This document shows positions 47,235 to 56,260 of a DNA stretch of 64,000 nt, in pieces. Each line of letters begins with the position of its first letter. Position 1 is the stretch's first letter. The notes beneath the pieces are model-generated. The model ran no database searches and was not told where the DNA came from. It saw nothing but the letters and a program-made list of their open reading frames with translations. The DNA lies in the NCBI RefSeq assembly GCF_014635245.1, contig NZ_BMCP01000001.1:1302001-1366000 (forward strand), in the 5' to 3' direction. The position numbers were made by a program, and so were the translations under genes. The DNA is from Agaricicola taiwanensis (GTDB lineage: Bacteria > Pseudomonadota > Alphaproteobacteria > Rhizobiales > Methylopilaceae).

Positions 47235-49415
47235 TTACGGCCGCTGCTGGCTTGCGTTCACGGGCGCGGATGTACCGCCCATCAGTTGCGCGGAGGAGAC
47301 ACCGCCGCCGAGATCAAGCTCGCTGACCTGCTGCGATAAGGCTGTTCGCATGCGATTAGAGACGTCGCGCAGGACATCGACCGACCCGCGGGACAGGGCA
47401 GCGCCACGCAGAGGCCCAAGATCGGCCTCGACACGCGCAATCGCCGCGCCGGAGGATGTTGGTTGATCGGACACGCCTGCAATCGGCGTTGGCGCTTCGA
47501 TGTCGCGATGGGCGAAGGTCATGATTTCCTTCCACGTCATGGCAGGGAGGGAGCCGCCCGTCATCTCTTTGGTAGCCGTGAAATTGTCATTGCCGAACCA
47601 GACCGCGCCGACGAAATCGCCGGTGAAACCGACGAACCACGCATCGCGATAGGATTGACTGGTGCCGGTCTTGCCGGCGACGCGGAAGCCCCGGGGCAAC
47701 TGGGCCCGGCGTCCGGTGCCGTTCTCGGTCACATTGACCAGGATGCCATTGATCTGGCTGACGGTCTTGGCTGGTACGATCTGCGGCGTCTGTTGGGATT
47801 CGGCATCATAACGCCAGACACGCTCACCACGCGCGGTCCAGGCCTCCAGCACGGTGTGAGGAACGTTCAATCGGCCGTTGTTTGCCAGCGTGCCATAGCC
47901 GGAAGCCATGTCCATGACGGTGACTTCGGATACCCCGAGCGCGATGGCCTGTATGGGGCGCAGCGGTGTTCTGATGCCCATGCTCTGTGCGAGTGCCATG
48001 ACTTTGTCGCGTCCGACCGCTTGGGCAAGGCGAACCGGAACGGTGTTGATGGATTTCGTCAGCGCGGTCGTCAGCGTTACCCGGCCCGCGTAGGACCGGC
48101 CATAATTCTGCGGAGACCAGCGGCCGAGTGTGATGGGCGCGTCGACGATGATGGTGGACGGCTCGTAGCCGTTCATGAAGGCTGCCGTATAGACGAAGGT
48201 CTTGAACGACGAACCGGGTTGGCGCATTGCGGCGGTGGCGCGGTTGAACTGGCTGACGGAATAATCCCGGCCACCCACCATGGCCCGCACGAGACCGGAC
48301 GGTTCCATCACCACCGCCGCCGCCTGCCCAACCCCATATTGTGTGCCATACTGGCGCAGGATGCTTTCGACGCTGGCTTCAGCATGGCTTTGCAAGCCGC
48401 TGTCCAGTGCGGTGCGGATGACAAGGGTGCGCTCGGAACCGAAGGCGCCTTCCTTGGCCATGCGTTCAACTTCGCTGAAGGCCCAGTCGAGGAAGTAATC
48501 CGGCGACGCGCCCCGGGCGCGGGCAACCGGTGTCGCCGGATTGATCCTGGCGGCATGCACCTGGCCTTCGGTCATGAAACCGCCGTCGACCATGTTTGAC
48601 AGCACCTGGTTTGCCCGGGCGCGAGAGGCGGCGATATCCACATGCGGCGCGTATTTCGTCGGCGCTTTGAACATGCCTGCCAACATGGCCGCTTCCGCCA
48701 ACGTCACATCGCGCGCTGACTTGCCGAAGTAATATTGCGAGGCCGCTTCGACGCCGAAGGCGCCGCCGCCGAGATAGGCACGGTCAAGATAGAGTTTCAG
48801 GATCTCGCGCTTGGTGAGATTGGTTTCCAGCCAGAACGCCAGGAACAGTTCCTTGATCTTGCGTTCAAGCGTGCGCTCGTTTGTCAGGAACAGGTTCTTG
48901 GCAAGCTGCTGGGTGATCGAGGAGCCGCCTTGGACGACCCCGTTGGCACGGGCGTTTTCCATCAGCGCGCGGAAAGTGCCCGGGACATCGATGCCGAAGT
49001 GGTTCCAGAAGCGGCGGTCTTCGGTGGCAAGCGTCGCGTTGATGAGATGATCGGGCAATTCATCTAGCGGCACGGCGTCGGACTGCAGAATGCCGCGCTT
49101 GCCGATCTCATTGCCGTTGCGGTCCAGGAATGTCACGGCAAGGTCGGCCTTCGCCAGAAAATCGTCGGTCTCGACGCGAAACGCCGGCTGCGCCAGCGCC
49201 AGCATCAGGCCGGCACCGATCACCACCCAGGTGAAACTTTCGGACGCAAGCTCGAAAAAACCACGCTTCCAGCCTCGAAAGCGGAAACGGTCGAAGGCGA
49301 TGCGCACGCCTTCCCATCCTGAAAACAGGCGATACCAGAGCTCGTAGATGGAGGAATCGATCCAGGCATCGGCAGCGAGCAGCCGGCGCTTCAGTCGCGA
49401 AAGCTTTACATTCAA
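47235..49415 (-). CDS. Class A penicillin-binding protein (transglycosylase/transpeptidase)
   Basis: About 726 residues from the likely TTG start at 49415 (the frame extends to 49538 without a better start). A membrane helix near 60-80 is followed by the GT51 glycosyltransferase domain with catalytic glutamate in [14 protein letters not shown] and [12 protein letters not shown], then the transpeptidase domain with PGSSFKTF (SxxK), KSINT (SxN) and KTGTSQ (KTG). It polymerises and cross-links peptidoglycan in the periplasm. Length and the [16 protein letters not shown]-terminus fit rhizobial PBP1-type proteins. The C-terminus is Ser/Gln/Ala-rich. It leads the unit with DUF1214 and DUF1254. Confidence 0.93.
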   Translation of the reverse strand: MNVKLSRLKRRLLAADAWIDSSIYELWYRLFSGWEGVRIAFDRFRFRGWKRGFFELASESFTWVVIGAGLMLALAQPAFRVETDDFLAKADLAVTFLDRNGNEIGKRGILQSDAVPLDELPDHLINATLATEDRRFWNHFGIDVPGTFRALMENARANGVVQGGSSITQQLAKNLFLTNERTLERKIKELFLAFWLETNLTKREILKLYLDRAYLGGGAFGVEAASQYYFGKSARDVTLAEAAMLAGMFKAPTKYAPHVDIAASRARANQVLSNMVDGGFMTEGQVHAARINPATPVARARGASPDYFLDWAFSEVERMAKEGAFGSERTLVIRTALDSGLQSHAEASVESILRQYGTQYGVGQAAAVVMEPSGLVRAMVGGRDYSVSQFNRATAAMRQPGSSFKTFVYTAAFMNGYEPSTIIVDAPITLGRWSPQNYGRSYAGRVTLTTALTKSINTVPVRLAQAVGRDKVMALAQSMGIRTPLRPIQAIALGVSEVTVMDMASGYGTLANNGRLNVPHTVLEAWTARGERVWRYDAESQQTPQIVPAKTVSQINGILVNVTENGTGRRAQLPRGFRVAGKTGTSQSYRDAWFVGFTGDFVGAVWFGNDNFTATKEMTGGSLPAMTWKEIMTFAHRDIEAPTPIAGVSDQPTSSGAAIARVEADLGPLRGAALSRGSVDVLRDVSNRMRTALSQQVSELDLGGGVSSAQLMGGTSAPVNASQQRP

Positions 49416-49557
49416 ACCGCCGTCGCCCAACCCCGAAGCTCCATGTCCGCACAAGACACAGGACCCCAGCCTGTGTTTGTGTGATCTTGCACCTAACTCA
49501 TTGCGCGGCCATAAGCCGGACGCAAGGGCTCTCGACAACCTTCAGGGGATATTAACC

Positions 49558-50016
49558 TTGGCCTTCTGGCAGGAAAAGGCGCTTGATGAGATGAGCGAGG
49601 CGGAGTGGGAAAGCCTCTGCGACGGCTGTGGCCGCTGCTGTCTCGTGAAGCTGGAGGACGAAGACACCGGCAAGGTCCACTATACCTCGGTCGGCTGCAC
49701 ACTCCTTGATGAACATGCCTGCAATTGCCGCGACTATGCCAATCGCTCGGCCAAGGTCGCCGATTGCGTAAGGCTGACCCCGCAGACGGTGCGGGCACTT
49801 GGCTGGCTGCCGGTCACCTGCGCCTATCGCCGGCTGGCCGAAGGCAAGGATCTGGATTGGTGGCACCCGCTCGTGTCAGGCGATCCGCAGACGGTTCATG
49901 CCGCAGGCATCTCGGTGCGCGGCCGGGTGGACGCGAACGAAGATGACGTGCCGCTTCTGGATCTCGTGGACTATGTGACCAACTGGCCCAACAGGGTGCC
50001 GCGAAAAGGACGCTGA
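49558..50016 (+). CDS. YcgN family cysteine-cluster protein (UPF0260)
   Basis: A 152-residue soluble protein. It carries the family motif [20 protein letters not shown] followed by [11 protein letters not shown] and further cysteines ([32 protein letters not shown]) that probably bind an Fe-S cluster or zinc. TTG at 49558, just after GGGGATATTAACC, places the start directly before the conserved segment; a longer frame from 49348 overlaps the divergent PBP gene. Function unknown. The serine hydrolase gene follows after nine bases. Confidence 0.85.
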   Translation: MAFWQEKALDEMSEAEWESLCDGCGRCCLVKLEDEDTGKVHYTSVGCTLLDEHACNCRDYANRSAKVADCVRLTPQTVRALGWLPVTCAYRRLAEGKDLDWWHPLVSGDPQTVHAAGISVRGRVDANEDDVPLLDLVDYVTNWPNRVPRKGR

Positions 50017-50025
50017 CGCCGTCGC

Positions 50026-50898
50026 ATGACCGAAATCCTATTCGCACGCTTTGAAGATGGCGAAGCCAACGCCGGCAACGGCGAGGAAACCCTCGTTCCC
50101 TGGTGGAGCTTCACCAAGACGGTCATCGCCACAGCTGCGCTGTCACTGGCGGGGGACGGCTTGCTCGATCTTGATGAGCCCCTCACAGGCCGGCCCTTCA
50201 CGCTGCGGCAGTTGCTGCAGCACCGCGCCGGGCTGGGCGACTACGGCGCTGTTGCTGACTACCGCGCTGCCGTCGCGCGAGGGGACGATCCATGGCCGGT
50301 CGAGGAGATGTTGCGGTGGGTGAATGCGGATGAGCCGCGCTATCGGCCGGGCGAGGGGTGGTCCTATTCCAACATCGGCTACCACCATGCCGTCGAACTC
50401 ATCGAAACCCGTGCCGGCCAATCACTGGACCGTGTGCTCCGCAAGCGTGTCTTTGACCCGCTCGGGCTCGACCGGGTTCATCTGGCCCGGTCGGTTGGCG
50501 ATCTCACCGGGGTGACCTTGGGAAAGGCCGAGGGATATCATCCAGGATGGGTCTATCACGGCCTCGTCGTCGGGCCGTTGCGCGATGCGGCCTTTCTCCT
50601 CGACCGTCTCATGGCTGGCCAAGTGCTTTCGCGCCGCTTGCTGGATGAGATGCTTCGCACCCATCCCGTCGGCGGCACCTATCCCGAACGCCCCTGGAGG
50701 CAGCCCGCCTACGGCCTCGGTCTCATGACGGATCAAGCGCTCCCCGGGCGACCTGTGGGGCACACCGGTGGCGGCCCCGGTAGCGCAATCGCGGTGTATC
50801 GAGCAACTTGCAGAGATACTGTGCTGACGACCGCGGCCTTTGTCACGGAAGAAACGCCAGCGCCCGTCGAACATCTCGCGATGCTGCCGCGGATCTGA
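50026..50898 (+). CDS. Beta-lactamase-family serine hydrolase
   Basis: A 290-residue protein of the class C beta-lactamase/DD-peptidase/esterase superfamily. The SxxK nucleophile is S28-F-T-K31, the YxN motif is in GWSYSNIGYHH near 112, and the third motif is HTGGGPG near 245. It lacks a recognisable signal peptide, so a cytoplasmic esterase or peptidase is more likely than a true beta-lactamase. It starts nine bases after the YcgN-type gene. Substrate unknown. Confidence 0.88.
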   Translation: MTEILFARFEDGEANAGNGEETLVPWWSFTKTVIATAALSLAGDGLLDLDEPLTGRPFTLRQLLQHRAGLGDYGAVADYRAAVARGDDPWPVEEMLRWVNADEPRYRPGEGWSYSNIGYHHAVELIETRAGQSLDRVLRKRVFDPLGLDRVHLARSVGDLTGVTLGKAEGYHPGWVYHGLVVGPLRDAAFLLDRLMAGQVLSRRLLDEMLRTHPVGGTYPERPWRQPAYGLGLMTDQALPGRPVGHTGGGPGSAIAVYRATCRDTVLTTAAFVTEETPAPVEHLAMLPRI

Positions 50899-51010
50899 CA
50901 CTCCACGCAGGTTCACAGGCCTGAAACAAACGGGAACCAAACTTTACCGTGCCCGATTTAACGCTCAGAGGCGGATGTTCGACATCCTCCGGCACGGTGA
51001 GGAATATTCC

Positions 51011-51190
51011 ATGATGGAGAAAGAGAAGACGGGCGGCGACATGAACCTGCTAAATCGCGTCGCCGAATGGCTGGGCGGGTCCGGGCAAGAAGACGAGGTC
51101 TTGGAGGAGTGGCCACTCGGCGCCGAAGGGTGGATCGATACCGCTCCTCAAGGCGGTGATATCCTTCAACAGGCCCGCATCATCCTCTAG
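51011..51190 (+). CDS. Small hypothetical protein, about 59 residues
   Basis: A short acidic frame, MMEKEKTGGDMNLLNRVAEW followed by DEVLEEWPLGAEGW and ending QQARIIL. GAGG lies 9 bases upstream of the first ATG. An ATG at 50975 or 51041 could also serve. An upstream GGAAC with CGAT 16 bases later is a one-mismatch EcfG-like promoter. No homologue is recognised. Confidence 0.4.
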   Translation: MMEKEKTGGDMNLLNRVAEWLGGSGQEDEVLEEWPLGAEGWIDTAPQGGDILQQARIIL

Positions 51191-51242
51191 CACGGGGCAG
51201 TAGTGGCAAGCCACCGTTGCGCTGCAACGTCACGAAGCATGG

Positions 51243-51270
51243 AAAAGGCGAGGTCTGAGAGACCCCGCCT
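51243..51270 (-). terminator. Terminator of the Ser/Gly-rich protein gene
   Basis: On the minus strand AGGCGGGGTCT pairs with AGACCTCGCCT through 11 bp (one G-U) around a three-base loop, followed by TTTT. Confidence 0.8.
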
Positions 51271-51288
51271 CGACTTCATGCAGGCAGC

Positions 51289-51681
51289 TTAGTTGGCGGT
51301 ACCGGTACCGGTACCGGAGGTTCCAGCGGCGCCGGAGGCGTCGTTGCTTCCATCGGCCCGGCCGCCAGCGCAGCCAACTGTCGCCATGGATTGATTATCA
51401 CAGTTGGGATTGACGCTTGGCGAATTTGCGGAATTGGGTGCCGCCGGATTGGTCGTGCTGGCACGGCCAGACGACATGCCCGGCTGAACGGTCGACGGCT
51501 GCGTGGACATGGAGCCGCCCGGAGCCATTGATCCGCCGCTGCGCTGCGCCTCGCTTCCAACGCCGGTGTTCGTGCTGCTGCCGCTGGTACCACCGGTGCC
51601 ACCTGTGCCGCTCGACTGAGCAAAGGCATAGGTCGGACCGAGGGCCATGGCGCCGGCAAGAAGAAGTGCTGCAATCTTCAT
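51289..51681 (-). CDS. Exported Ser/Gly/Thr-rich low-complexity protein
   Basis: A 130-residue protein with a signal peptide (residues 1-21, cleavage AFA) and a mature part dominated by Ser, Gly, Thr, Ala and Asn, with two cysteines near 95 and 105 (NPNCDNQ, VGCAGG) and a GTGTGTAN end encoded by a hexanucleotide-like repeat. ATG at 51681 starts the signal sequence. A perfect EcfG-type promoter lies 33 bases upstream, and a terminator follows, so it is a monocistronic stress-inducible gene candidate. Such proteins are often intrinsically disordered. Function unknown. Confidence 0.75.
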   Translation of the reverse strand: MKIAALLLAGAMALGPTYAFAQSSGTGGTGGTSGSSTNTGVGSEAQRSGGSMAPGGSMSTQPSTVQPGMSSGRASTTNPAAPNSANSPSVNPNCDNQSMATVGCAGGRADGSNDASGAAGTSGTGTGTAN

Positions 51682-51713
51682 TGTATCCTCCATTGAAATG
51701 GTGTTGCCTGTTC

Positions 51714-51738
51714 AACGTGCTCGACCAAGAGCAGTTCC
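51714..51738 (-). promoter_or_regulatory. EcfG (general stress sigma factor) promoter
   Basis: On the minus strand GGAAC (51734-51738), a 16-base spacer and CGTT (51714-51717) match the consensus GGAAC-N16/17-CGTT exactly. The predicted start near 51706 leaves a leader of about 25 bases to the ATG at 51681. Confidence 0.75.
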
Positions 51739-51891
51739 AAAACTTTTGGATTTGTTTCCACGCAGTTCGAAACCATGACGTTTACTGGAACAAGAGCGTC
51801 TTCTTTTGGTGAGGGCGGTTCCCGTGGCGTAGACCCACGTAAGGGGCGATGTTCAGTTTAGGTTCAGGGCTGTCCTGCTATAACGGCCTTC

Positions 51892-52197
51892 ATGTGCAGG
51901 CCTTTTTCTCTTCTCATGAGCGCCGCTATCGGCGTGCTGCTCCTGTCATCTCCCGCGCTTGCGCAGGTGGGATGCCTGTCGCAGGCGGAAACTGTTGATG
52001 CCGTGCGGGATGGGCGGGTGCTGGCCTATGATGAGGCTGTGCCGCGGCGGCTGCGCAACGCGGGAGAGTTTCTGGGCGTGCGTCTCTGCGCTGACAATGG
52101 GATTCTCGTCTATGTCGTCAGCACATTGACCGACAGTGGCCGTGTGACCCATACCGCCGTGGATGCCAAATCCGGGCGCATCGTTGGAAAAAGGTGA
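51892..52197 (+). CDS. Small periplasmic PepSY-like protein, possible FeuN-type regulator
   Basis: A 101-residue protein with a signal peptide (1-24, cleavage ALA) and a small PepSY-like domain: LSQAETVDAVRDGRVLAYDE then VRLCADNGILVYVVSTLTDS and a final GRIVGKR. Two cysteines (28 and 66) may form a disulfide. It lies 9 bases before the response regulator of a FeuPQ-like pair. In Sinorhizobium a small periplasmic protein, FeuN, encoded beside feuPQ restrains the kinase, so this is a candidate equivalent; the equation rests on position, length and export only. Confidence 0.7.
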   Translation: MCRPFSLLMSAAIGVLLLSSPALAQVGCLSQAETVDAVRDGRVLAYDEAVPRRLRNAGEFLGVRLCADNGILVYVVSTLTDSGRVTHTAVDAKSGRIVGKR

Positions 52198-52206
52198 GGT
52201 TGCGGC

Positions 52207-52875
52207 GTGCGCGCACTCGTTATCGAGGATGATCCCGACCTGAACCGGCAAATCGCCACCGCCTTGACCGACGCCGGCTATGCGGTAGACCGGGCCTATG
52301 ATGGCGAAGAGGGCCACTATCTCGGCGACACCGAACCCTATGATGTGGTGATCCTGGACATAGGACTGCCGAAGAAGGACGGAATCCGTGTGCTGGAGGA
52401 TTGGCGTGCCGCGGACCGCAACATGCCGGTTCTGATCCTGACGGCGCGCGATCGCTGGAGCGACAAGGTGAGGGGCTTTGACGCCGGAGCCGATGACTAT
52501 GTGGCCAAGCCCTTCCATATGGAGGAGGTGCTGGCCCGCCTACGTGCCCTGGTACGACGCGCCGCGGGCCACGCAACCAGTGAAATCCGCTGCGGCCCGG
52601 TTTCCCTCGACACCAGTTCAGGCCGGGTCAGTGTCGACGGCAATCCGGTCAAGCTGACGGCTCATGAATATCGTCTGCTGGCCTATCTGATGCATCATCA
52701 GGGGCGGGTGGTGCCGCGCAGTGAGATCATCGAGCACCTTTATGATCAGGACTTCGATCGCGATTCCAACACCATCGAGGTTTTCGTCGGCCGCATCCGC
52801 CGCAAGCTTGGTACCGAAGTGCTGCAAACCGTGCGAGGCCTCGGTTATGTCATGATGAACGTGTCGGCGGAATGA
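52207..52875 (+). CDS. feuP: OmpR/PhoP-family response regulator, FeuP-like
   Basis: A 222-residue regulator. The receiver domain (1-120) has acidic residues D8/D9, phospho-acceptor D51 (ILDIGLPKKDG), T79-region LTARDRW and lysine in VAKPFHMEE near 101. The C-terminal winged-helix domain contains LTAHEYRLLAYLMHHQGRVV and TIEVFVGRIRRKLG. GTG at 52207 is the start. It overlaps the kinase gene by four bases. FeuP of rhizobia controls periplasmic glucan export and other envelope genes; targets here are unknown. Confidence 0.9.
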   Translation: MRALVIEDDPDLNRQIATALTDAGYAVDRAYDGEEGHYLGDTEPYDVVILDIGLPKKDGIRVLEDWRAADRNMPVLILTARDRWSDKVRGFDAGADDYVAKPFHMEEVLARLRALVRRAAGHATSEIRCGPVSLDTSSGRVSVDGNPVKLTAHEYRLLAYLMHHQGRVVPRSEIIEHLYDQDFDRDSNTIEVFVGRIRRKLGTEVLQTVRGLGYVMMNVSAE

Positions 52876-54245
52876 TTGCGCCGCGTTCGCTCGCGGGGCG
52901 CCTGTTTGCAGCGGCCGCGCTCTGGTCGCTGGTTGTGCTCCTTGGCGTCGGTTTCATGCTCTCGGAATATTACCGCGCCGCCGCGGAACGCGCCTATGAC
53001 GAGCGCCTGCACCTTTACCTGCGCACCCTCGTGTTCGACCTTGCTTCGCATGGCGATCTTGCCCAGGTGAACGTCGCCAACATTGGTGATCCCCGCTTCG
53101 AATTTCCCCTTTCCGGCTGGTATTGGCAGGTCAGCCGGTATGGCGGTCAATCGAATGAATACAAGGCCTCCCGTTCGCTCTTTGATCAGACGCTGCCCAA
53201 GCTCCTCGATATGGACGAGGACAAGGACACGGCGGTTGCCCGCGAAGCTTACGTTGAGGGGCCGGACGGCCAGAGGCTGCGCCAGGTGGAGCGCGTGGTC
53301 ACAATGACGGGAGGCGATCAGTATCTCGTCGCCGTCGCAGGCGAGGCGGCGGATGTCACGGCCGAGATCCGTTCGTTCAATCTCGCGCTCGGTGTGAGTT
53401 TCGCTTTGCTCGGCTTGGGCCTAGTCCTCGTGGCGGCGGTTCAGGTGCGATGGGGTCTGCGCCCCCTGAAGGCCATATCCGACAATATCGCGTCCATCAG
53501 GGCCGGTCGGATCGATCGTATCTCGGACGAGGTGCCGACAGAGGTTGCTCCTTTGGCACGGGAGTTGAACGCTTTGATTGAGTCCAACCGGGAGATTGTT
53601 GAACGTGCGCGTACGCACGTCGGAAATCTCGCTCACGCGCTGAAAACGCCGCTCTCGGTCATTACCAACGAGGCGGCGACGCACAGAAGCGCGTTCGCCG
53701 CCAAAGTGGCGGAGCAGGCGCGGACCATGCGGACCCAGATCGACCATCACCTGGAGCGGGCGCGCATCGCAGCCGGAACCGCCATGATCGGCGCCGTCAC
53801 CGATGTTGGCCCGGTGGTGGAGGCGCTGGCGCGGACCATGAGGAAAGTGCACCAGGACCGTCATTTGATCATCGAGGTCAGGGCCGACGCCGTGCGCTTC
53901 CGCGGAGAGCAGCAGGATCTGGAGGAGATGATCGGAAATCTTCTCGACAATGCCTGCAAATGGGCGGTTCAGCGCGTCGTTATCAGCGTCCTGGCCGAAC
54001 GGGCACCAGCGCCTGGCGCGCGGCCGGTCTTCCGCGTCATGATTGACGACGATGGTCCCGGACTGACACAGGCGCAATGTGAAGAGGTGCTGAAACGGGG
54101 GCGGCGATTGGACGAAACCAAGCCCGGTTCGGGGCTTGGACTTTCCATTGTTTCCGATCTCGCCACCCTCTACGGCGGCCGGCTGCTTCTGGGCAATGCG
54201 CCGTCCGGCGGCCTGCGCGCGGAAGTAAAGCTGCCCGCCGCCTAA
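52872..54245 (+). CDS. feuQ: Sensor histidine kinase, FeuQ/PhoQ-like
   Basis: A 457-residue kinase with an N-terminal membrane helix (about 8-32), a periplasmic sensor region to about 165, a second helix (about 172-195) and a HAMP-like linker. The phospho-acceptor is H255 in NLAHALKTPLSVI, a form typical of PhoQ/FeuQ kinases, and the ATPase domain shows NLLDNACKWA, DDDGPGL and GSGLGLSIVSD. ATG at 52872 overlaps the regulator stop (ATGA). Together with the upstream periplasmic protein it forms a three-gene signalling unit. Confidence 0.9.
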   Translation: MIAPRSLAGRLFAAAALWSLVVLLGVGFMLSEYYRAAAERAYDERLHLYLRTLVFDLASHGDLAQVNVANIGDPRFEFPLSGWYWQVSRYGGQSNEYKASRSLFDQTLPKLLDMDEDKDTAVAREAYVEGPDGQRLRQVERVVTMTGGDQYLVAVAGEAADVTAEIRSFNLALGVSFALLGLGLVLVAAVQVRWGLRPLKAISDNIASIRAGRIDRISDEVPTEVAPLARELNALIESNREIVERARTHVGNLAHALKTPLSVITNEAATHRSAFAAKVAEQARTMRTQIDHHLERARIAAGTAMIGAVTDVGPVVEALARTMRKVHQDRHLIIEVRADAVRFRGEQQDLEEMIGNLLDNACKWAVQRVVISVLAERAPAPGARPVFRVMIDDDGPGLTQAQCEEVLKRGRRLDETKPGSGLGLSIVSDLATLYGGRLLLGNAPSGGLRAEVKLPAA

Positions 54246-54330
54246 ATTTACCAAGCTTTCGCCCGAATCCCTTTCTAATGGCCGCGAAGTCTGACTTTAT
54301 GCCGCGATCTTTCAACCAGCGAGGAACCGG

Positions 54331-54792
54331 GTGGCACGGGTAAGGATCCTGATATCCCTTGGCGTTATCGCCGCTTTGACAGCGGGATGCGCGGGCCCCA
54401 ACGAGACCGCGGGCACGCTTGGCGGCACCGTGCTTGGCGGCGTGCTCGGCTCGGCGGTCGGCGCCGGCACGGGCAATGTGGCAGCCACCCTGACGGGGGC
54501 GGCCGTCGGTGGGTTCCTCGGCAACCAGATTGGACGTTCGCTCGATCAAACAAGCCAGCAACGGGCAACGGCGGCTCAGTTTCAGGCGCTGGAGTATGGT
54601 GTGGCGGGCGCGCCGGTAGCCTGGCGTGAGCAGGCCTATTACGGGACGGTCGTCCCGGGTCCATTCTATTCCACGGCCGGCTACCAGCGCTGCCGGGAAT
54701 ATACCCATACGGTCTACGTCGATGGACAACCGCAGACAGCGCGCGGTGTTGCCTGCCGCAACGAAGACGGTAATTGGATTCCTATCCGGTAA
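54331..54792 (+). CDS. Glycine-zipper outer-membrane lipoprotein
   Basis: A 153-residue lipoprotein with lipobox LTAGC (cysteine at about 20). Residues 28-70 form a glycine-zipper (TLGGTVLGGVLGSAVGAG then GAAVGGFLGNQIGRSLD), as in the 17-kDa surface antigen family. The C-terminal domain has a YQRCREYTHTVYVDGQPQ segment and two cysteines that are typical of the same family. Start is GTG at 54331. It is separated from the feuQ stop by 85 bases and probably has its own promoter. Confidence 0.88.
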   Translation: MARVRILISLGVIAALTAGCAGPNETAGTLGGTVLGGVLGSAVGAGTGNVAATLTGAAVGGFLGNQIGRSLDQTSQQRATAAQFQALEYGVAGAPVAWREQAYYGTVVPGPFYSTAGYQRCREYTHTVYVDGQPQTARGVACRNEDGNWIPIR

Positions 54793-54860
54793 GGGCAACC
54801 GGACGTTAAGGCGCTCCTGCTAGTTATCCTATTGTCTTTCAAATCAATCTTGAGCCGGCG

Positions 54861-56249
54861 ATGTCTGACGGAGAGCTTGGGGATAAGCTTCGTATCTATT
54901 TTCGCGATCTCGCGCCTGACGCGCGGCTCATGCTTGCCACCGGCCTTGCCAAGGCGGGAGGTGCGCTGCCGCATGCGGACATCATTCTCGGCGCGCTGAA
55001 AGGCGCCATGCGCGACAACGGCGAGATCGTGCCTCTGGAGGATATGGCCTCCGTCGTTTTCCTGCCTTGCCAGGCTTTCACGGCGGCATCGGACAAGGGC
55101 GGCAAGATTCCCGGCGTCATTTTTCAAGGCTCGCTCGAGCGCGTCTGGCGCTGGCTGGAGACGGATGGCGCTCCGTCCGCTGTCAACCGATTCCGCAAGG
55201 GAGTGGATGCCGACCCTCTGGGCCGCGCGACCCCCGAAGCCATAGAAGCGCTTCGTACGGCCTGCGCCAAGGCGATCCTTGAGGCCGCGCGCGTGGCTGC
55301 CGAAGAGCCGCATGGCTTGCGGAAGCTTTCAGCGCAACTTGGCCATGACCGTGCCGCCGAGGACCTTCAGGATATCGGCGCGGCACTGCGCTACGAAAAG
55401 GCATTGAACGCCTTGGCGCAGGAATTGGCTGGCGATCTCAAGCTGGCGCTTGAGGAAGCGATCGCCGCGGTGAAGCAGCGCCTGACGACCTTCATGAAGA
55501 AGGCGAGGCCTGCAATGCCTCTGGCCGCCAATCTTCTGAAGTCAAAGCTGGGTGCACCCGGCGCCGTTGTCCGCTTCCTGATTGCCCTGGCGGGAATCTC
55601 GAAAGTCGAACTCCTTCTGGATAGCCCCTATGGCGCCATGATCGAGCTCGTCATTTCCGATGCCGAAGGGGCGATCACGCAGGCACAGGAGGCCAAGGCG
55701 GCGGCCGATACCGCCAGCCTCGTGTCGGCCATCAAGGCTTTCGGCGCCACGCTCCGCGCCATCAACTCCGAACTGGAGTTCGACAGCCGCAGCCCCCTTG
55801 CAAAAAGGATCATCGGCTTCCGCAAGACCATGTCTGAAACCCTGGCCGGAAGGATGACCGATCTTGCCCAGCGGGTGAAGCAACTGGTTCGGCCCCGTGC
55901 CGATTCCAAAGGCTTGATGCCCCTGCTGAGCCCGACGGAGGTCGATCGCCTCGATGGCGATATCGCTGTGCTGATGGCCGCTCGCAACTACGCGGATGAC
56001 CTTGCGCTGAAAGCCGACACGCTGCGCGTCTATAACGAGATCAAGGATCTGCTCGACACAGGCATGCCCCTGCTGATCGATCGGTTGCGGGCCCTGCCAA
56101 TGGATGGCCGCCACGAAATGAGGGAGCGGCTCGATGCCATCGCCCGCATCTCCAAGAGGCTGTTCGGAGAAGAATATGCGGGGCTGCTTCTCAAGGCTGT
56201 CCAGGTGGCCGATGCGCCAGCACCGGCGCGTAAGGCGGCAACGGCCTGA
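54861..56249 (+). CDS. Helical cytoplasmic protein of unknown function
   Basis: A 462-residue protein with no signal peptide, membrane segment or catalytic motif I can identify. The N-terminus (KLRIYFRDLAPDARLMLATG) and the region VFLPCQAFTAASDKGG then IFQGSLERVWRWLETDG recall uncharacterised Hyphomicrobiales proteins, but this is from memory. The rest is rich in Ala, Leu, Lys and Glu, with long helices, for example LEEAIAAVKQRLTTFMKKA near 205. ATG at 54861 has weak ribosome-site context. It ends 11 bases before the convergent soxG stop. Full-length open frame and codon use like its neighbours argue it is real. Confidence 0.8.
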   Translation: MSDGELGDKLRIYFRDLAPDARLMLATGLAKAGGALPHADIILGALKGAMRDNGEIVPLEDMASVVFLPCQAFTAASDKGGKIPGVIFQGSLERVWRWLETDGAPSAVNRFRKGVDADPLGRATPEAIEALRTACAKAILEAARVAAEEPHGLRKLSAQLGHDRAAEDLQDIGAALRYEKALNALAQELAGDLKLALEEAIAAVKQRLTTFMKKARPAMPLAANLLKSKLGAPGAVVRFLIALAGISKVELLLDSPYGAMIELVISDAEGAITQAQEAKAAADTASLVSAIKAFGATLRAINSELEFDSRSPLAKRIIGFRKTMSETLAGRMTDLAQRVKQLVRPRADSKGLMPLLSPTEVDRLDGDIAVLMAARNYADDLALKADTLRVYNEIKDLLDTGMPLLIDRLRALPMDGRHEMRERLDAIARISKRLFGEEYAGLLLKAVQVADAPAPARKAATA

Positions 56250-56260
56250 GGAAGTCCCAT

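Noticed and set aside
51299..51320. Short (ACCGGT)n repeat as a functional tandem repeat or attachment site
   Set aside because: It encodes the Gly-Thr tail of the low-complexity protein and has only about three copies.
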